Shown: piece by piece, positions 49,301 to 58,085 of the stretch
Layout of the letters: each line of letters starts with the position of its first letter
Numbering within the stretch: the first letter of the stretch is position 1
From: Dyella kyungheensis
Lineage (GTDB): Bacteria; Pseudomonadota; Gammaproteobacteria; Xanthomonadales; Rhodanobacteraceae
DNA: 64,000 nucleotides
Direction: 5' to 3'
Assembly (NCBI RefSeq): GCF_016905005.1
Contig: NZ_JADIKC010000003.1
Location: 62,001-126,000, forward strand
The notes under the pieces: generated by a model
What the model saw: only the letters and a program-made list of their open reading frames with translations
Database searches by the model: none
Told to the model about the DNA's origin: nothing
Made by a program: the position numbers and the translations under genes

Positions 49301-50942
49301 CTGGCTGTCCGATGGTTGGCTGGCGACGCTGGCATTGACCTTGGTCCTGGGCGCGGTGGCATTGCTTCGACACGCGTGCCGTCGCGTATTCGGGGCGCAG
49401 CTGGCGGTGTTGCTTTGGGTGGTGCCGCCGCTGGCGTTCGTCGTTGCCTGCCTACCGCATGCAGCGGCGGCATCGTTGACGGGTCTTCCGCCCGTGGTGC
49501 TGCAGATCAGGAGCGCACCCGCACCACTGATCGAGGTGGCGCACGCATCCGCTCACGAGCGCGGCCTTTCGTGGCTGGTGGTCGCGGCATGGCTCGCTGG
49601 CGCCGTGGTCGCGTCAGTGGCCGCAGCCGTGGCGCAGCGGCGATATCGCCTTCGTCTGCAGGGTGCTCGGCCAATCCCTGCCGCGAACTTGCCGTGGCCC
49701 GTGTTGCAGGCAACGCATGCGGACATGGGGCCGGCCCTGGTGGGTGCATGGCGCCCGCGCATCGTGCTGCCAGCGGATTTCGAGCAGCGCTACGAACCTG
49801 CCGAACGTGCGTTGATTCTCGCGCACGAAGCGATGCATGCGCGCCGACGCGACGGTTGGTGGTGCCTTGTCGGGCAGGCGATGGCGTCGCTGTTCTGGTT
49901 CCATCCCATGGCGTGGTGGGCGCTGCGTGCGTTGCGGCAGGATCTGGAGCTGGCCTGCGATGCGGCCGTGCTCAGCGCGAACGATGCGCCGCGTGCCCTC
50001 TATGCCCGCGCCATGCTCAAGACACACGCCACTGGCGCGCTGTTGCCGGTGGGTTGCAGTTGGTCGTCACGACATCCCATCACGGAGAGAATCGTCATGT
50101 TGAAGCGGGTTCAACCGGGCCATGCCCGGCGTTTGACGGGTCGCACGAGCGTGGGTTTGCTGGCCACGACGCTGTCTGCCGCGGTGTATGCGGCCACGGG
50201 GCTGGACGCTGGCAGCTATCACCCGGGCAAGGACATCGTGGCCAAGGCGCTGCAGGACGCGCGTCCGGCGCAGGATGCGCTGGCGGCATCGACCCGTCGT
50301 CCGTCGGGCAATCCGGCGAGCAACGCGGCGCTGGGTTTGCCGGCACCCGACAGCGGTGCATTCGGCGCGGCGATCAAGCGGCTCGAGATCGGCGAAGGCG
50401 GGCATGTGCTGATCGCGCTCGCCGATGCGCACGGCTCGGTGGCGGGACATCTGGATCTCGAAATGCATCCGGCTGAGCAGGTCGGCAGCGTCGGCTGGTC
50501 GTGCTACAGCACCGACATTCCCGACGTGCGGCAGTTTGCCCCCACCTGCACCTATCTTCCGGGCTTTGCTGGAAGGAACACAGTGGACCTGATCGCGGTG
50601 GACCGCTTCACCTTCGACATGGCGCTTTCGATCAACGGCCAGCAGGTCGACAAGGCCAGCAAGGTCTGCCTGCGAAAGAACGAGGCTTACCGTTTCAGCC
50701 ATGCCCAGGATGCCGTGCATCCGCCCGTCCAGGGCGCGGTGAGCGTGCAAGCCATCGACGGCGGGCAGTTGGAGATCCAGAGTGACCTGGCGGGCGGCAT
50801 CATCAGGGAGCCGATCCATCCGAAGCTGCACTCGTTCCCCGGCCAGACCGCCACCATCCAGGTGGGCGAGAAGATCGGCGGCGACCATCCGCAGGACCAC
50901 ACGGTGAAGCTGGATATCACCGCAACGCCCGGTTGCGCGTAG
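49287..50942 (+). CDS. BlaR1-like M56 membrane metallopeptidase with unknown sensor domain
   Basis: A 551-residue protein. Two N-terminal hydrophobic segments and a third near residue 95-115 are followed by the M56 zinc peptidase region: HEAMH at 180-184 (HExxH) and the third ligand E221 in DLELACDAAVL. In BlaR1/MecR1 this domain cleaves the repressor after a signal. The C-terminal half (about residue 300 on) is periplasmic, with no SxxK penicillin-binding motif; instead it has beta-rich text and several cysteines (GWSCYSTD, APTCTYL, KVCLRKN, TPGCA). So the input is unknown and not obviously beta-lactam. It is coupled to the repressor gene by a 14-base overlap. Confidence 0.87.
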   Translation: MSSPDWLSDGWLATLALTLVLGAVALLRHACRRVFGAQLAVLLWVVPPLAFVVACLPHAAAASLTGLPPVVLQIRSAPAPLIEVAHASAHERGLSWLVVAAWLAGAVVASVAAAVAQRRYRLRLQGARPIPAANLPWPVLQATHADMGPALVGAWRPRIVLPADFEQRYEPAERALILAHEAMHARRRDGWWCLVGQAMASLFWFHPMAWWALRALRQDLELACDAAVLSANDAPRALYARAMLKTHATGALLPVGCSWSSRHPITERIVMLKRVQPGHARRLTGRTSVGLLATTLSAAVYAATGLDAGSYHPGKDIVAKALQDARPAQDALAASTRRPSGNPASNAALGLPAPDSGAFGAAIKRLEIGEGGHVLIALADAHGSVAGHLDLEMHPAEQVGSVGWSCYSTDIPDVRQFAPTCTYLPGFAGRNTVDLIAVDRFTFDMALSINGQQVDKASKVCLRKNEAYRFSHAQDAVHPPVQGAVSVQAIDGGQLEIQSDLAGGIIREPIHPKLHSFPGQTATIQVGEKIGGDHPQDHTVKLDITATPGCA

Positions 50943-50990
50943 GCGCGGACGCCGCCATACGGCAGCGTTTCGTCAGGAGCGCTGGCTATA

Positions 50991-51012
50991 CTCCCCCCAA
51001 CGTTGTGGGGAG
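50991..51012. promoter_or_regulatory. Near-perfect palindrome upstream of the isoaspartyl peptidase gene
   Basis: CTCCCCCCAACG joined to TTGTGGGGAG reads almost the same on both strands (two mismatched positions) across 22 bases. It ends 9 bases before the GTG start and could be an operator or an RNA hairpin that hides the ribosome binding site. Confidence 0.4.
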
Positions 51013-51020
51013 TACCGTCC

Positions 51021-52067
51021 GTGAAGTTGAGCCGTCTTGTCGCCGCCGTCGCGGCGCTGGGGATCGTGTCCTTGAGCCATGCGGCGTCGCCGGTGCTCGT
51101 GGTCCACGGCGGCGCGGGCGTGATCAAGCGCGAGATGAGTCCCGCCAGGGAAAAGGCCATACGCGCGGCGCTGACCCAGGCCCTGCAGAATGGCTACGCA
51201 CAACTGAAGGCCGGCAAGACCGCGGTGGACGCCGTTTCGGCGGCGATCACCGTGCTGGAGGACGACCCCAACTTCAACGCGGGCAAGGGCTCGGTCTTCA
51301 CCCATGACGGCAAGAACGAAATGGATGCCGCGATCATGGATGGCGCCACGCTGGGGGCCGGTTCCATCGCCGGCGTGCATCGTGTGAAGAATCCGATCCT
51401 GCTGGCGCGTGCCGTGATGGAGAAATCGCAGCACGTGATGATGGTGGGCGATGGCGCCGAGGCGTTCGCCAGGCAAGAGGGCATCGTGCTGGTCGATCCG
51501 GCCTATTTCCGCACGGAAGAGCGCTGGCAGCAGTTGCAGAAGGCGCTCAAGGAAGACGCCAACGACGAGAAGCATTCGGACGTGGAGACGGCCAAACATT
51601 TCGGCACGGTGGGTGCGGTGGCGCTCGATGCGCAGGGGCACCTGGCGGCCGGCACCTCGACCGGTGGCATGACGGACAAGCGCTGGGGCCGCGTCGGCGA
51701 TTCGCCGATCATCGGCGCCGGCACCTATGCCAACTCCGGTTGCGCCGTGTCGGGCACGGGCTGGGGCGAGTACTACATCCGTACCGTGGCCGCGCACGAA
51801 ATCTGCATGCGGGTGACGCAGATGCGCGTGCCGCTGCGCCGGGCGGCGGCCGAAGTGATCAATCAGGAAATCCCGTCGATGGGCGGCAACGGCGGTGCTA
51901 TCGCGTTGGATGCGAATGGCACGGTATCCATGCCGTTCAATACCGATGGCATGTATCGCGGCTGGATCGGCGCCGATGGGGTGCCGCATGTGGCGATCTA
52001 CGGCGATGAGGACGACGGTGCGGCGGAGCCGTTGCCGGCGGATGCGGGTTCGTCGTCTCCGCCGTAA
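51021..52067 (+). CDS. Exported isoaspartyl peptidase / L-asparaginase (Ntn hydrolase)
   Basis: A 348-residue plant-type asparaginase with a signal peptide (MKLSRLVAAVAALGIVSLSH, 20 residues, then AA). The precursor is processed before T196 in KHFGTVGAVALD; the freed threonine is the nucleophile. NAGKGSVFTHDGKNEMDA, IAGVHRVKNPI and GRVGDSPIIGAGTYAN are typical segments. It would remove isoaspartyl or asparagine residues from peptides in the periplasm. It starts with GTG at 51021 after GGGAGTACC. It stands alone, and a hairpin near 52082-52100 may end it. Confidence 0.92.
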   Translation: MKLSRLVAAVAALGIVSLSHAASPVLVVHGGAGVIKREMSPAREKAIRAALTQALQNGYAQLKAGKTAVDAVSAAITVLEDDPNFNAGKGSVFTHDGKNEMDAAIMDGATLGAGSIAGVHRVKNPILLARAVMEKSQHVMMVGDGAEAFARQEGIVLVDPAYFRTEERWQQLQKALKEDANDEKHSDVETAKHFGTVGAVALDAQGHLAAGTSTGGMTDKRWGRVGDSPIIGAGTYANSGCAVSGTGWGEYYIRTVAAHEICMRVTQMRVPLRRAAAEVINQEIPSMGGNGGAIALDANGTVSMPFNTDGMYRGWIGADGVPHVAIYGDEDDGAAEPLPADAGSSSPP

Positions 52068-52081
52068 ATCGCGCTTTGCGC

Positions 52082-52100
52082 GGCAGGCTCGTCGCCTGCC
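52082..52100 (+). terminator. Hairpin after the isoaspartyl peptidase gene
   Basis: GGCAGGC at 52082-52088 pairs with GCCTGCC at 52094-52100, followed by TTGGTCTT. It lies between the peptidase gene and the convergent response regulator gene. Confidence 0.6.
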
Positions 52101-52113
52101 TTGGTCTTGCTGC

Positions 52114-52677
52114 TTATTCTTCGTTTTCCGGGCGCTCACGCACCGGATGCTTGCTGAGCTTGCGCTGCAGCGTGCGGCGATGCATGCCGAGCCGGCGAGC
52201 GGTCTCGGAAATGTTGCCGTCGCATTCGGTGAGCACCCGTTGGATGTGTTCCCACTCCAGGCGACGCAGCGCCAGCGGTGCTTCCGGCGCGTCGATGACA
52301 TCGTCTTCGCCGACGTTGGTGTCGCCGTCGAGCAGGGCGCGAACCACCGCGTCGGCATCGACCGGCTTGGCCAGATAGTCGTGCGCGCCGCGCTTGATCG
52401 CTTCCACTGCGGTGGCGATGGAAGCGTAGCCGGTCAACAGCAGCACCCGGATCTCGGGCACCAGGGCCTGCAATTCGGGAATCAGCCGCAGGCCGTTCTC
52501 TTCGCCGAGCTTGAGGTCGAGCACGCAGTATCGCGGCTGATGGCGGCGGGTCAGGGCGCGGGCCTCGTCGGCATTGCTGGCGGTGATCACTTCGAAGCCG
52601 CGCGAGCTGAGCGCGCGGGCGAGCACGCGGGCAAAGGTGGCGTCGTCGTCGATGATGAGTAGTTGCTGGTCGCTCAT
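52114..52677 (-). CDS. RegA/ActR/PrrA-type response regulator
   Basis: A 187-residue regulator: receiver with acidic pair in LIIDDDA, phosphoacceptor D54 in YCVLDLKLGEENGL, then a linker and a Fis-type helix-turn-helix (GNISETARRLGMHRRTLQRK, 20 residues). This matches the RegA/ActR/PrrA family, global regulators of redox and respiratory genes. The RegB-like kinase is encoded on the same strand just before it (gap about 100 bases), so they form a cognate pair. Confidence 0.9.
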   Translation of the reverse strand: MSDQQLLIIDDDATFARVLARALSSRGFEVITASNADEARALTRRHQPRYCVLDLKLGEENGLRLIPELQALVPEIRVLLLTGYASIATAVEAIKRGAHDYLAKPVDADAVVRALLDGDTNVGEDDVIDAPEAPLALRRLEWEHIQRVLTECDGNISETARRLGMHRRTLQRKLSKHPVRERPENEE

Positions 52678-52777
52678 GGTGTTTCTCCTCGGCGCAATGC
52701 CGATAGGTGCATTTTCGCCGCTGCGACAACGCATTCCCATGTGGCCATGTGCCACTGTGGCTATCCGCCGCACGGGA

Positions 52778-54052
52778 TTATGGCGCGGCGATCACCGCCA
52801 ACGGCAACCGCAGCCGCATCTGGGCGCCATGGCCGGTGTTGAGGGCAATCAGCTCGCCGGCCAGGCGCTCGGCGGTCGCCTCGGCCAGGGCCAGGCCAAT
52901 GCCCAGGCCGGTCTGCTTGTGCGAGCGGCCGAGTTCGGAAAGCTCGCCCGTGGGATCGGAAAAGCCCGGGCCGTGGTCGGCCACGATCAGTTCCAGCCAG
53001 CCGCCATCGCGGCGCACGGTGAGCGCCACGGCCTGCGATTGGTTGAGCGCGGAAGCGTCGGCAGCGTTGTTGAGCAGGTTGAGCAAGGCATGGCGCAGGC
53101 CGGGCGGCGTGCGCAGCACGGTGCGAGCGGCTTCCTGGTCCAGTGCCAGCGCCAGGTCGGCTTCGGGACGCAGCAACTGGAAGCGTTCCAGGCAGCCGTG
53201 GATGAAGGAGTCCACCGTCAGCTGCTCGGGTTCCTGCGACAGCTGCGCCTTGCCGAACGCCACCATCTCGCGAAGGATGGTGCGGCAGCGATCCACTTGC
53301 CCTTCGAGCAATTCGAGGTCTTCGGCCAGCGCCGTGTCGCCCGCGTGTTCGCGGCGAAGTTCGGGCAGCAGGGTGCGCATGGTCGACAGCGGGGTATTGA
53401 GTTCATGCGCGGCGCCGGCCGCCTGCGTGGCGATGGCGAGGATGCCCTCGTCGCGCAGCGCACGTTCGCGCACGCGCTGCATCTCCAGCTGCTGCAGGCG
53501 GGCGGAGCGCGACAGCCGGTTGATGAAGAAACCCAGCAGCACGGCCATGATCACGAAGTTCACGCCCATGCCGAGCACATGCAGCGAGAAGTCGCCGGTG
53601 GAATACATCGACACCGGCAACGGCACGTACCAGAACAGCAGGATCGCGTAGGCCGCGCCCACCAGGGCCGCCACCACCAGCACGGCGTCGACGGTCAGCG
53701 CCGCCGCGCTCAGCGCAATGGGAATCAGCAGCAGCGTGATGAAGGGATTGCTCGCGCCGCCGGTGAAATACAGCAGGTAGCCGAGCACCGAGGTGTCCAC
53801 GCCCACGTGCAGGATGGTTTCCCACTGGCGGATGGGCCAGGGCTGGGTGAGGCGCCACGCGGCGAACATGGCGAATACGGCCAGCAGGCCGATGCCCACC
53901 ATCAGCGGCAGCAGCGGAATGTCCATGCGCATCCACAGCGCACAGACCAGGACGGCGGTGCTCTGGCCCGCGATGGCGCAGATGCGCAGCCAGGCGAGGC
54001 TGCGGAACAAGGTGCGGGGGCCGATGCGTTGCTGGGTGGAAGGGCGTTTCAT
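52778..54052 (-). CDS. RegB/PrrB-type redox sensor histidine kinase
   Basis: A 424-residue kinase with about six membrane segments in the first 190 residues. The quinone-linked motif GGASNPF follows segment three or four. H216 in AAHELNTPLSTM is the phosphoacceptor, C256 in VDRCRTIL is at the place of the redox-active cysteine of RegB, and the ATPase domain has LLNLLNNAADAS, DHGPGF and GLGIGLALAEATAERL. RegB/RegA adjusts respiration and other genes to oxygen and quinone state. The ATG at 54052 is chosen as the start that fits the family N-terminus. Confidence 0.9.
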   Translation of the reverse strand: MKRPSTQQRIGPRTLFRSLAWLRICAIAGQSTAVLVCALWMRMDIPLLPLMVGIGLLAVFAMFAAWRLTQPWPIRQWETILHVGVDTSVLGYLLYFTGGASNPFITLLLIPIALSAAALTVDAVLVVAALVGAAYAILLFWYVPLPVSMYSTGDFSLHVLGMGVNFVIMAVLLGFFINRLSRSARLQQLEMQRVRERALRDEGILAIATQAAGAAHELNTPLSTMRTLLPELRREHAGDTALAEDLELLEGQVDRCRTILREMVAFGKAQLSQEPEQLTVDSFIHGCLERFQLLRPEADLALALDQEAARTVLRTPPGLRHALLNLLNNAADASALNQSQAVALTVRRDGGWLELIVADHGPGFSDPTGELSELGRSHKQTGLGIGLALAEATAERLAGELIALNTGHGAQMRLRLPLAVIAAP

Positions 54053-54133
54053 GCCGGCGATGTTAGCCGGTTTGCGCGGCCGGCCCGTTGTCAGGGCACG
54101 CCGCTGCGTCACTTTGCGCCGTGCCGATGGCCC

Positions 54134-54162
54134 TGAAAAACTCGCCCCGACGAGCGGGGCGA
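54134..54162 (-). terminator. Intrinsic terminator of the peptide transporter gene
   Basis: TCGCCCC at 54142-54148 pairs with GGGGCGA at 54156-54162. On the minus strand the hairpin is followed by a run of T (the AAAAA at 54136-54140 on the plus strand). It lies 10 bases after the transporter stop. Confidence 0.8.
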
Positions 54163-54171
54163 GGGGTTCGA

Positions 54172-55704
54172 TCAGACTTCTTCGCTATGCACGGCCGGCA
54201 ACGGCGTATGCGCTTCGGAGTGGCTGCGCGAAAGCTTGTTCATCAGCGGCAGCATGACCACGGCGATCACCGTGCAGGCGATGCCGACGAAGCCCAGCTT
54301 GTTGAACAGGCCGACGTAGATGTTCAGCGACTCGACGGGGCTGCTGATGTTCTCGGGCATCGCGGCAATATTGGCCACCACGCTGCCCAGGTACTGCGAG
54401 ATACCCACGGCCACGTAGTAGGCGCCCATCATGAAGCCGCCCATGCGCGCCGGCACATAGCGGGCAATCATGGCCAGGCCCAGGCCGCTCACCAGCAGCT
54501 CGCCCAGCGAGTAGAAGCCGTAGCCCCAGACCATCGTCCACGAGGATACCTGGCCGTCCACGGCACTCATGGCGCCGAGGCCGTACATGAAGAAACCCAC
54601 TGCCACGGCGGCGAAACCGAGCGCGAACTTGAACGCGACCGACGGATCCTTGCCGACGCGGCCGAGGCCGTTGTACATCAGCACCAGCACCGGGCTGAGC
54701 ACGACGATCCAGATCGCGTTGAGGTTCTGGTACTGCTCGGGAATCCAGTTGAAGAGGTGGGTGCCGAACACGTCGAACGAGAGGTTCACGTTCTTCTGCG
54801 CGAACAGGTTCAGCGAGGTCGCCATCTGCGCGTAGAAGATGAAGAAGAAGATCGTCTGCACGGTGAGCACGAGGGCGGCGATCAAGCCGGCACGTTCACC
54901 CTTTTCAGCGTTGCGGATCAGGTGCACGAAGATGCCGAGAATCACGAGGCCGGCGAGGTACACGCAGATCTTCGCGGCCAGCAGGCTCTGCAGGATGAAA
55001 GCCGCCACCACCACCAGCACCAGCGAGGCGCCGACCAGCGCAAGCGCGCGCTTCATCGACACCGGCTGCTCATCCGAGGGTGAGCCGATGTGCGCCAGCG
55101 TGCGACGCATCAGCGTGTAGTTGACCAGGCCAAGCACCAGGCCCACGGCGCAGGAGCCGAAGGCAGTGTGCCAACCCATCGCATCGCCGTAATGCTCGCC
55201 GACGTAATCGCGGATCCACGGCGTGGCCGTCATCGAGACCATCGAGCCGATGTTCACCGCCATGTAGTAGATGGTGAACGCGCTGTCGATGCGGACGTCG
55301 TCGCCCTCGTAGATCTTGCGCACCAGGTTGCCGGCGTTGGGTTTGAAGAAACCGTTGCCGACGATGATCACGCCCAGCGACACATAGGTGAGGGTGGGAT
55401 CGTTGGAGGGAATCCACAACATCGCGTAGCCCAGCGCGAGCACCACCGCGCCGGTGACCATGGTGCGACGCGTGCCGATCAGCTTGTCGCCGACCCAGCC
55501 GCCGATGGCCGGCGTGGCGTAGATCAACGCGGCGGCCGCGCCCCAGACGAGGTTGGCCTTGGTATCGATGAAGCCGAGCTTCTTCATCATGTAGGTGACC
55601 ATCAACACCTGCATGCCGTAGAAACCGAAGCGTTCCCACATCTCGATCAGGAAGACCGTGTAAAACGATTTGGTCTGTGAGACCGGCGGATTCTGGATTG
55701 CCAT
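54172..55704 (-). CDS. POT/PTR-family proton-dependent oligopeptide transporter
   Basis: A 510-residue transporter of the POT family with 12-14 hydrophobic segments. The ExxER proton motif is in IEMWERFGFYGMQ near residue 21, the family segment GGWVGDKLIGTRR follows at the end of helix 2, and NAGNLVRKIYEGDD fits the FxxxxxxxNxG region. It imports di- and tripeptides with protons. GGAATCCAG-like text precedes the start; a terminator follows. It is monocistronic and divergent from dgkA. Confidence 0.9.
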   Translation of the reverse strand: MAIQNPPVSQTKSFYTVFLIEMWERFGFYGMQVLMVTYMMKKLGFIDTKANLVWGAAAALIYATPAIGGWVGDKLIGTRRTMVTGAVVLALGYAMLWIPSNDPTLTYVSLGVIIVGNGFFKPNAGNLVRKIYEGDDVRIDSAFTIYYMAVNIGSMVSMTATPWIRDYVGEHYGDAMGWHTAFGSCAVGLVLGLVNYTLMRRTLAHIGSPSDEQPVSMKRALALVGASLVLVVVAAFILQSLLAAKICVYLAGLVILGIFVHLIRNAEKGERAGLIAALVLTVQTIFFFIFYAQMATSLNLFAQKNVNLSFDVFGTHLFNWIPEQYQNLNAIWIVVLSPVLVLMYNGLGRVGKDPSVAFKFALGFAAVAVGFFMYGLGAMSAVDGQVSSWTMVWGYGFYSLGELLVSGLGLAMIARYVPARMGGFMMGAYYVAVGISQYLGSVVANIAAMPENISSPVESLNIYVGLFNKLGFVGIACTVIAVVMLPLMNKLSRSHSEAHTPLPAVHSEEV

Positions 55705-55935
55705 TCAATAGTCCGTACTGCGGTTCAAACAAAAGCCGCGCAAGGCGGCTGACTCGTGTAACCCCTAACGGGTCACAAAGGGGCCAAGCCTACCCGATCA
55801 TTCATTCAGGTGCCGTTGCGACGCCGCAAGCAGGAACCTGCGACCTGCCGGGGGCGCCGGGGATGTGGCAAAATTTCGGCTTTACGCCTGCCGTCCGCAG
55901 GCGCGGCCTGTCCGCACGACCAAGAGGAAGACACC

Positions 55936-56310
55936 ATGGCCGCCAGCGGTTTCCGAGGGCCCCGGCAAATCTGGAACGCTTTCAAGTGGTCCATGAAGGG
56001 GCTGCGCGCCGGCTGGCGCCACGAGGCCTCCTTCCGGCTGGAGGTCTGCCTTGCCCTGGTGCTGGTGCCGCTGGGACTGTGGTTGGGCCTCGGTCCGCTG
56101 GAAAAGATCGCCCTGGTGCTCCCGCCGGTGCTGGTGCTGTCGGCCGAACTGCTCAATTCGGCGGTGGAGGCGGTGGTGGACAAGGTCAGCCCCGAGTTTC
56201 ACGAGCTGGCGGGCCGGGCCAAGGACATGGGGTCGGCCGCGGTGTTCCTGCTGCTGGCCATGACCGCCCTGAGCTGGGGCCTGATCCTGTGGCCGCGCTG
56301 GGTCGGCTGA
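55936..56310 (+). CDS. dgkA: Diacylglycerol kinase
   Basis: A 124-residue integral membrane kinase with three membrane segments that phosphorylates diacylglycerol to phosphatidic acid for lipid recycling. GLRAGWRHEASFRLEVCLA near residues 22-40 and the active-site segment SAELLNSAVEAVVDKVSPEF (20 residues) with RAKDMGSAAV are characteristic. GAGGAAGAC before the ATG at 55936 serves as the ribosome binding site; frames starting earlier have no family match. It is followed by an inverted-repeat element. Confidence 0.95.
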   Translation: MAASGFRGPRQIWNAFKWSMKGLRAGWRHEASFRLEVCLALVLVPLGLWLGLGPLEKIALVLPPVLVLSAELLNSAVEAVVDKVSPEFHELAGRAKDMGSAAVFLLLAMTALSWGLILWPRWVG

Positions 56311-56314
56311 GCTC

Positions 56315-56440
56315 GTCATTCCGGCGCAGGCCGGAGTCCAGAGCCTCTGTAGCCGGCTTTCGCGAAGTCCCTCAAAGCTTGGTTGCTATCGCGACAACCT
56401 GGCTTATTCGCTACTGGATTCCGGCCTGCGCCGGAATGAC
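56315..56440. repeat. MITE-like inverted-repeat element, copy B (complete)
   Basis: GTCATTCCGGCGCAGGCCGG at the left end and CCGGCCTGCGCCGGAATGAC at the right end are perfect inverted copies. 126 bases, with the internal piece TATTCGCTACTGGATTCCGG shared in part with copy A at 32374-32522. It begins 5 bases after dgkA. Confidence 0.88.
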
Positions 56441-56553
56441 GGAGAGGGAAATGAACGCCCAGGCGAGATTTTGAACGGCTCTAAGACTTCGTAAGATTGC
56501 GCCGTCACATGCGGGATGCTGCAATGGCCACTCCACCGGATTGGAGCACCCCC

Positions 56554-57171
56554 ATGAAACTTCTTCGTGTCCTCGTCTTGCTGTTGGTCGCCGTGGTCCT
56601 GTCGGGCTGCGGATACAACGCCATCCAGCGCCAGGACGAATCGGTGAAGGCGGCCTGGTCCGAAGTGCTCAACCAATACCAGCGCCGCGCCGACCTGGTG
56701 CCCAACCTGGTCAATACGGTGAAGGGCTATGCCCAGCACGAGGAACGCGTGCTCACCGAGGTCACCAACGCGCGCGCCAAGGTGGGCAGCACGCAGCTGA
56801 CCACCGACGATCTGAACAATCCCGAGAAGCTCAAGCAGTTCCAGGCGGCGCAGGGCGAGCTGTCCAGCGCGTTGTCGCGCCTGATGGTGGTGACCGAGAA
56901 CTACCCGAACCTCAAGGCCGACGGCCTGTTCCAGAACCTGCAGGCGCAGCTGGAAGGCACCGAGAACCGCATCACCGTGGCGCGCAACCGCTACGTGAAA
57001 GAGGTGCAGGAATACAACTCGATGATCCGCACCTTCCCGAACAATCTCACCGCGAAGATCTTCGGTTACCAGGTGAAGCCGAACTTCTCGGTCGAGAACG
57101 AGAAGGCCATTTCCACCGCTCCGACGGTCGATTTCAACAGCACGCCGGCACCCGCTGCCTCGGCGCACTGA
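56554..57171 (+). CDS. LemA-family lipoprotein
   Basis: A 205-residue LemA protein. The signal peptide MKLLRVLVLLLVAVVLSG ends in the lipobox LSGC (C19), so it is lipid-anchored, unlike classical LemA, which has a membrane helix. QDESVKAAWSEVLNQYQRRA and DLVPNLVNTVKGYAQHEERV (20 residues each) and VTNARAKVG are the family segments. The C-terminus has MIRTFPNNLTAKIFGYQVKP. The role is uncertain; it is followed by a TPM-domain gene 1 base later, the common lemA-TPM arrangement. Confidence 0.93.
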   Translation: MKLLRVLVLLLVAVVLSGCGYNAIQRQDESVKAAWSEVLNQYQRRADLVPNLVNTVKGYAQHEERVLTEVTNARAKVGSTQLTTDDLNNPEKLKQFQAAQGELSSALSRLMVVTENYPNLKADGLFQNLQAQLEGTENRITVARNRYVKEVQEYNSMIRTFPNNLTAKIFGYQVKPNFSVENEKAISTAPTVDFNSTPAPAASAH

Positions 57172-57172
57172 C

Positions 57173-58084
57173 GTGATCCGGCGCGTGACGCGCCTGCTGC
57201 TCGTGCTAGCGGTGGCCCTGCTGCCGCTGGCGCTGCTGCACGCGGACGAACCCGTTCCGACGCTCACGCGTCATGTCACCGATCTCACCGGCACGCTGAC
57301 GCCGCAACAGGTCGACCAGCTCGACACGCAGCTGGTCTCGCTGGAAAAAGCCAAGGGCGCGCAGCTGGTGGTGTTGATCGTGCCGACCACACAGCCGCAG
57401 GACATCGCGGAGTATTCGCTGGCCGTGGCGGAGGCGAACAAGATCGGCCGCAAGGGCACCGATGACGGCCTGCTGCTGCTGATCGCCAAGAACGATCGGC
57501 GTGTGCGCATGGAAGTCGGCTACGGGCTGGAGGGCGCGGTGCCCGACGCAGCCACGGCGCGCATCACGCGCGAGTACATCGCGCCGAAATTCCGCACCAA
57601 CGATTACTACGGTGGCATCCATGACGCCGTTGGCGCGCTTACCCAACTCATCAACGGCGAAGCGCTGCCACCGCCGGTGGAGAGCGGCAACCGCGAGCGC
57701 CGTCGCGGCATCGACTTCGGCCACGTGCTGCTGATCGGCGTGTTCGCCGCGATCTTCCTGCGCAGCGTGCTGGGCCGCACCACGGTCTGGCTGCGTACGT
57801 CGGTCGGGGCGGCGATCACCGGCGCGCTGGTGTGGCTGCTGGCGGCCTCGCTGGGGGCGGGCATCTTCGGCGCGCTTATCGGCGGTGTCCTGATGCTGCT
57901 ACCGGGCGGCGGCGGGCGATCGGTCGGAGGCGGCGGCTGGGGTGGTTTCGGTGGCGGCGGGTTTGGCGGCTTTGGCGGCGGCGGAGGTTTCGGCGGCGGC
58001 AGTGGCGGCGGCTTCGGAGGAGGCGGCGGCTTCAGCGGCGGTGGCGGCAGTTTCGGTGGTGGTGGTTCATCGGGGAGCTGGTGA
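57173..58084 (+). CDS. TPM-domain membrane protein with glycine-rich tail
   Basis: A 303-residue protein starting with GTG at 57173. It has a signal peptide, a TPM domain (VTDLTGTLTPQQVDQLDTQL, 20 residues, then EKAKGAQLVVLIVPT and DGLLLLIAKNDRRVRMEVGY, 20 residues), two or three membrane segments near residues 180-245, and a tail of about 60 residues that is mostly glycine with phenylalanine and serine, ending SSGSW. Such YgcG-like proteins often end this way; the tail may be flexible or assist membrane association. It lies 1 base after lemA and 1 base before the second TPM gene. Confidence 0.88.
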   Translation: MIRRVTRLLLVLAVALLPLALLHADEPVPTLTRHVTDLTGTLTPQQVDQLDTQLVSLEKAKGAQLVVLIVPTTQPQDIAEYSLAVAEANKIGRKGTDDGLLLLIAKNDRRVRMEVGYGLEGAVPDAATARITREYIAPKFRTNDYYGGIHDAVGALTQLINGEALPPPVESGNRERRRGIDFGHVLLIGVFAAIFLRSVLGRTTVWLRTSVGAAITGALVWLLAASLGAGIFGALIGGVLMLLPGGGGRSVGGGGWGGFGGGGFGGFGGGGGFGGGSGGGFGGGGGFSGGGGSFGGGGSSGSW

Positions 58085-58085
58085 T

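Noticed and set aside
57900-58080. GC-rich repeat tested as a CRISPR or tandem DNA repeat
   Set aside because: It is coding sequence for the glycine-rich tail of the TPM protein with irregular spacing and no spacers.
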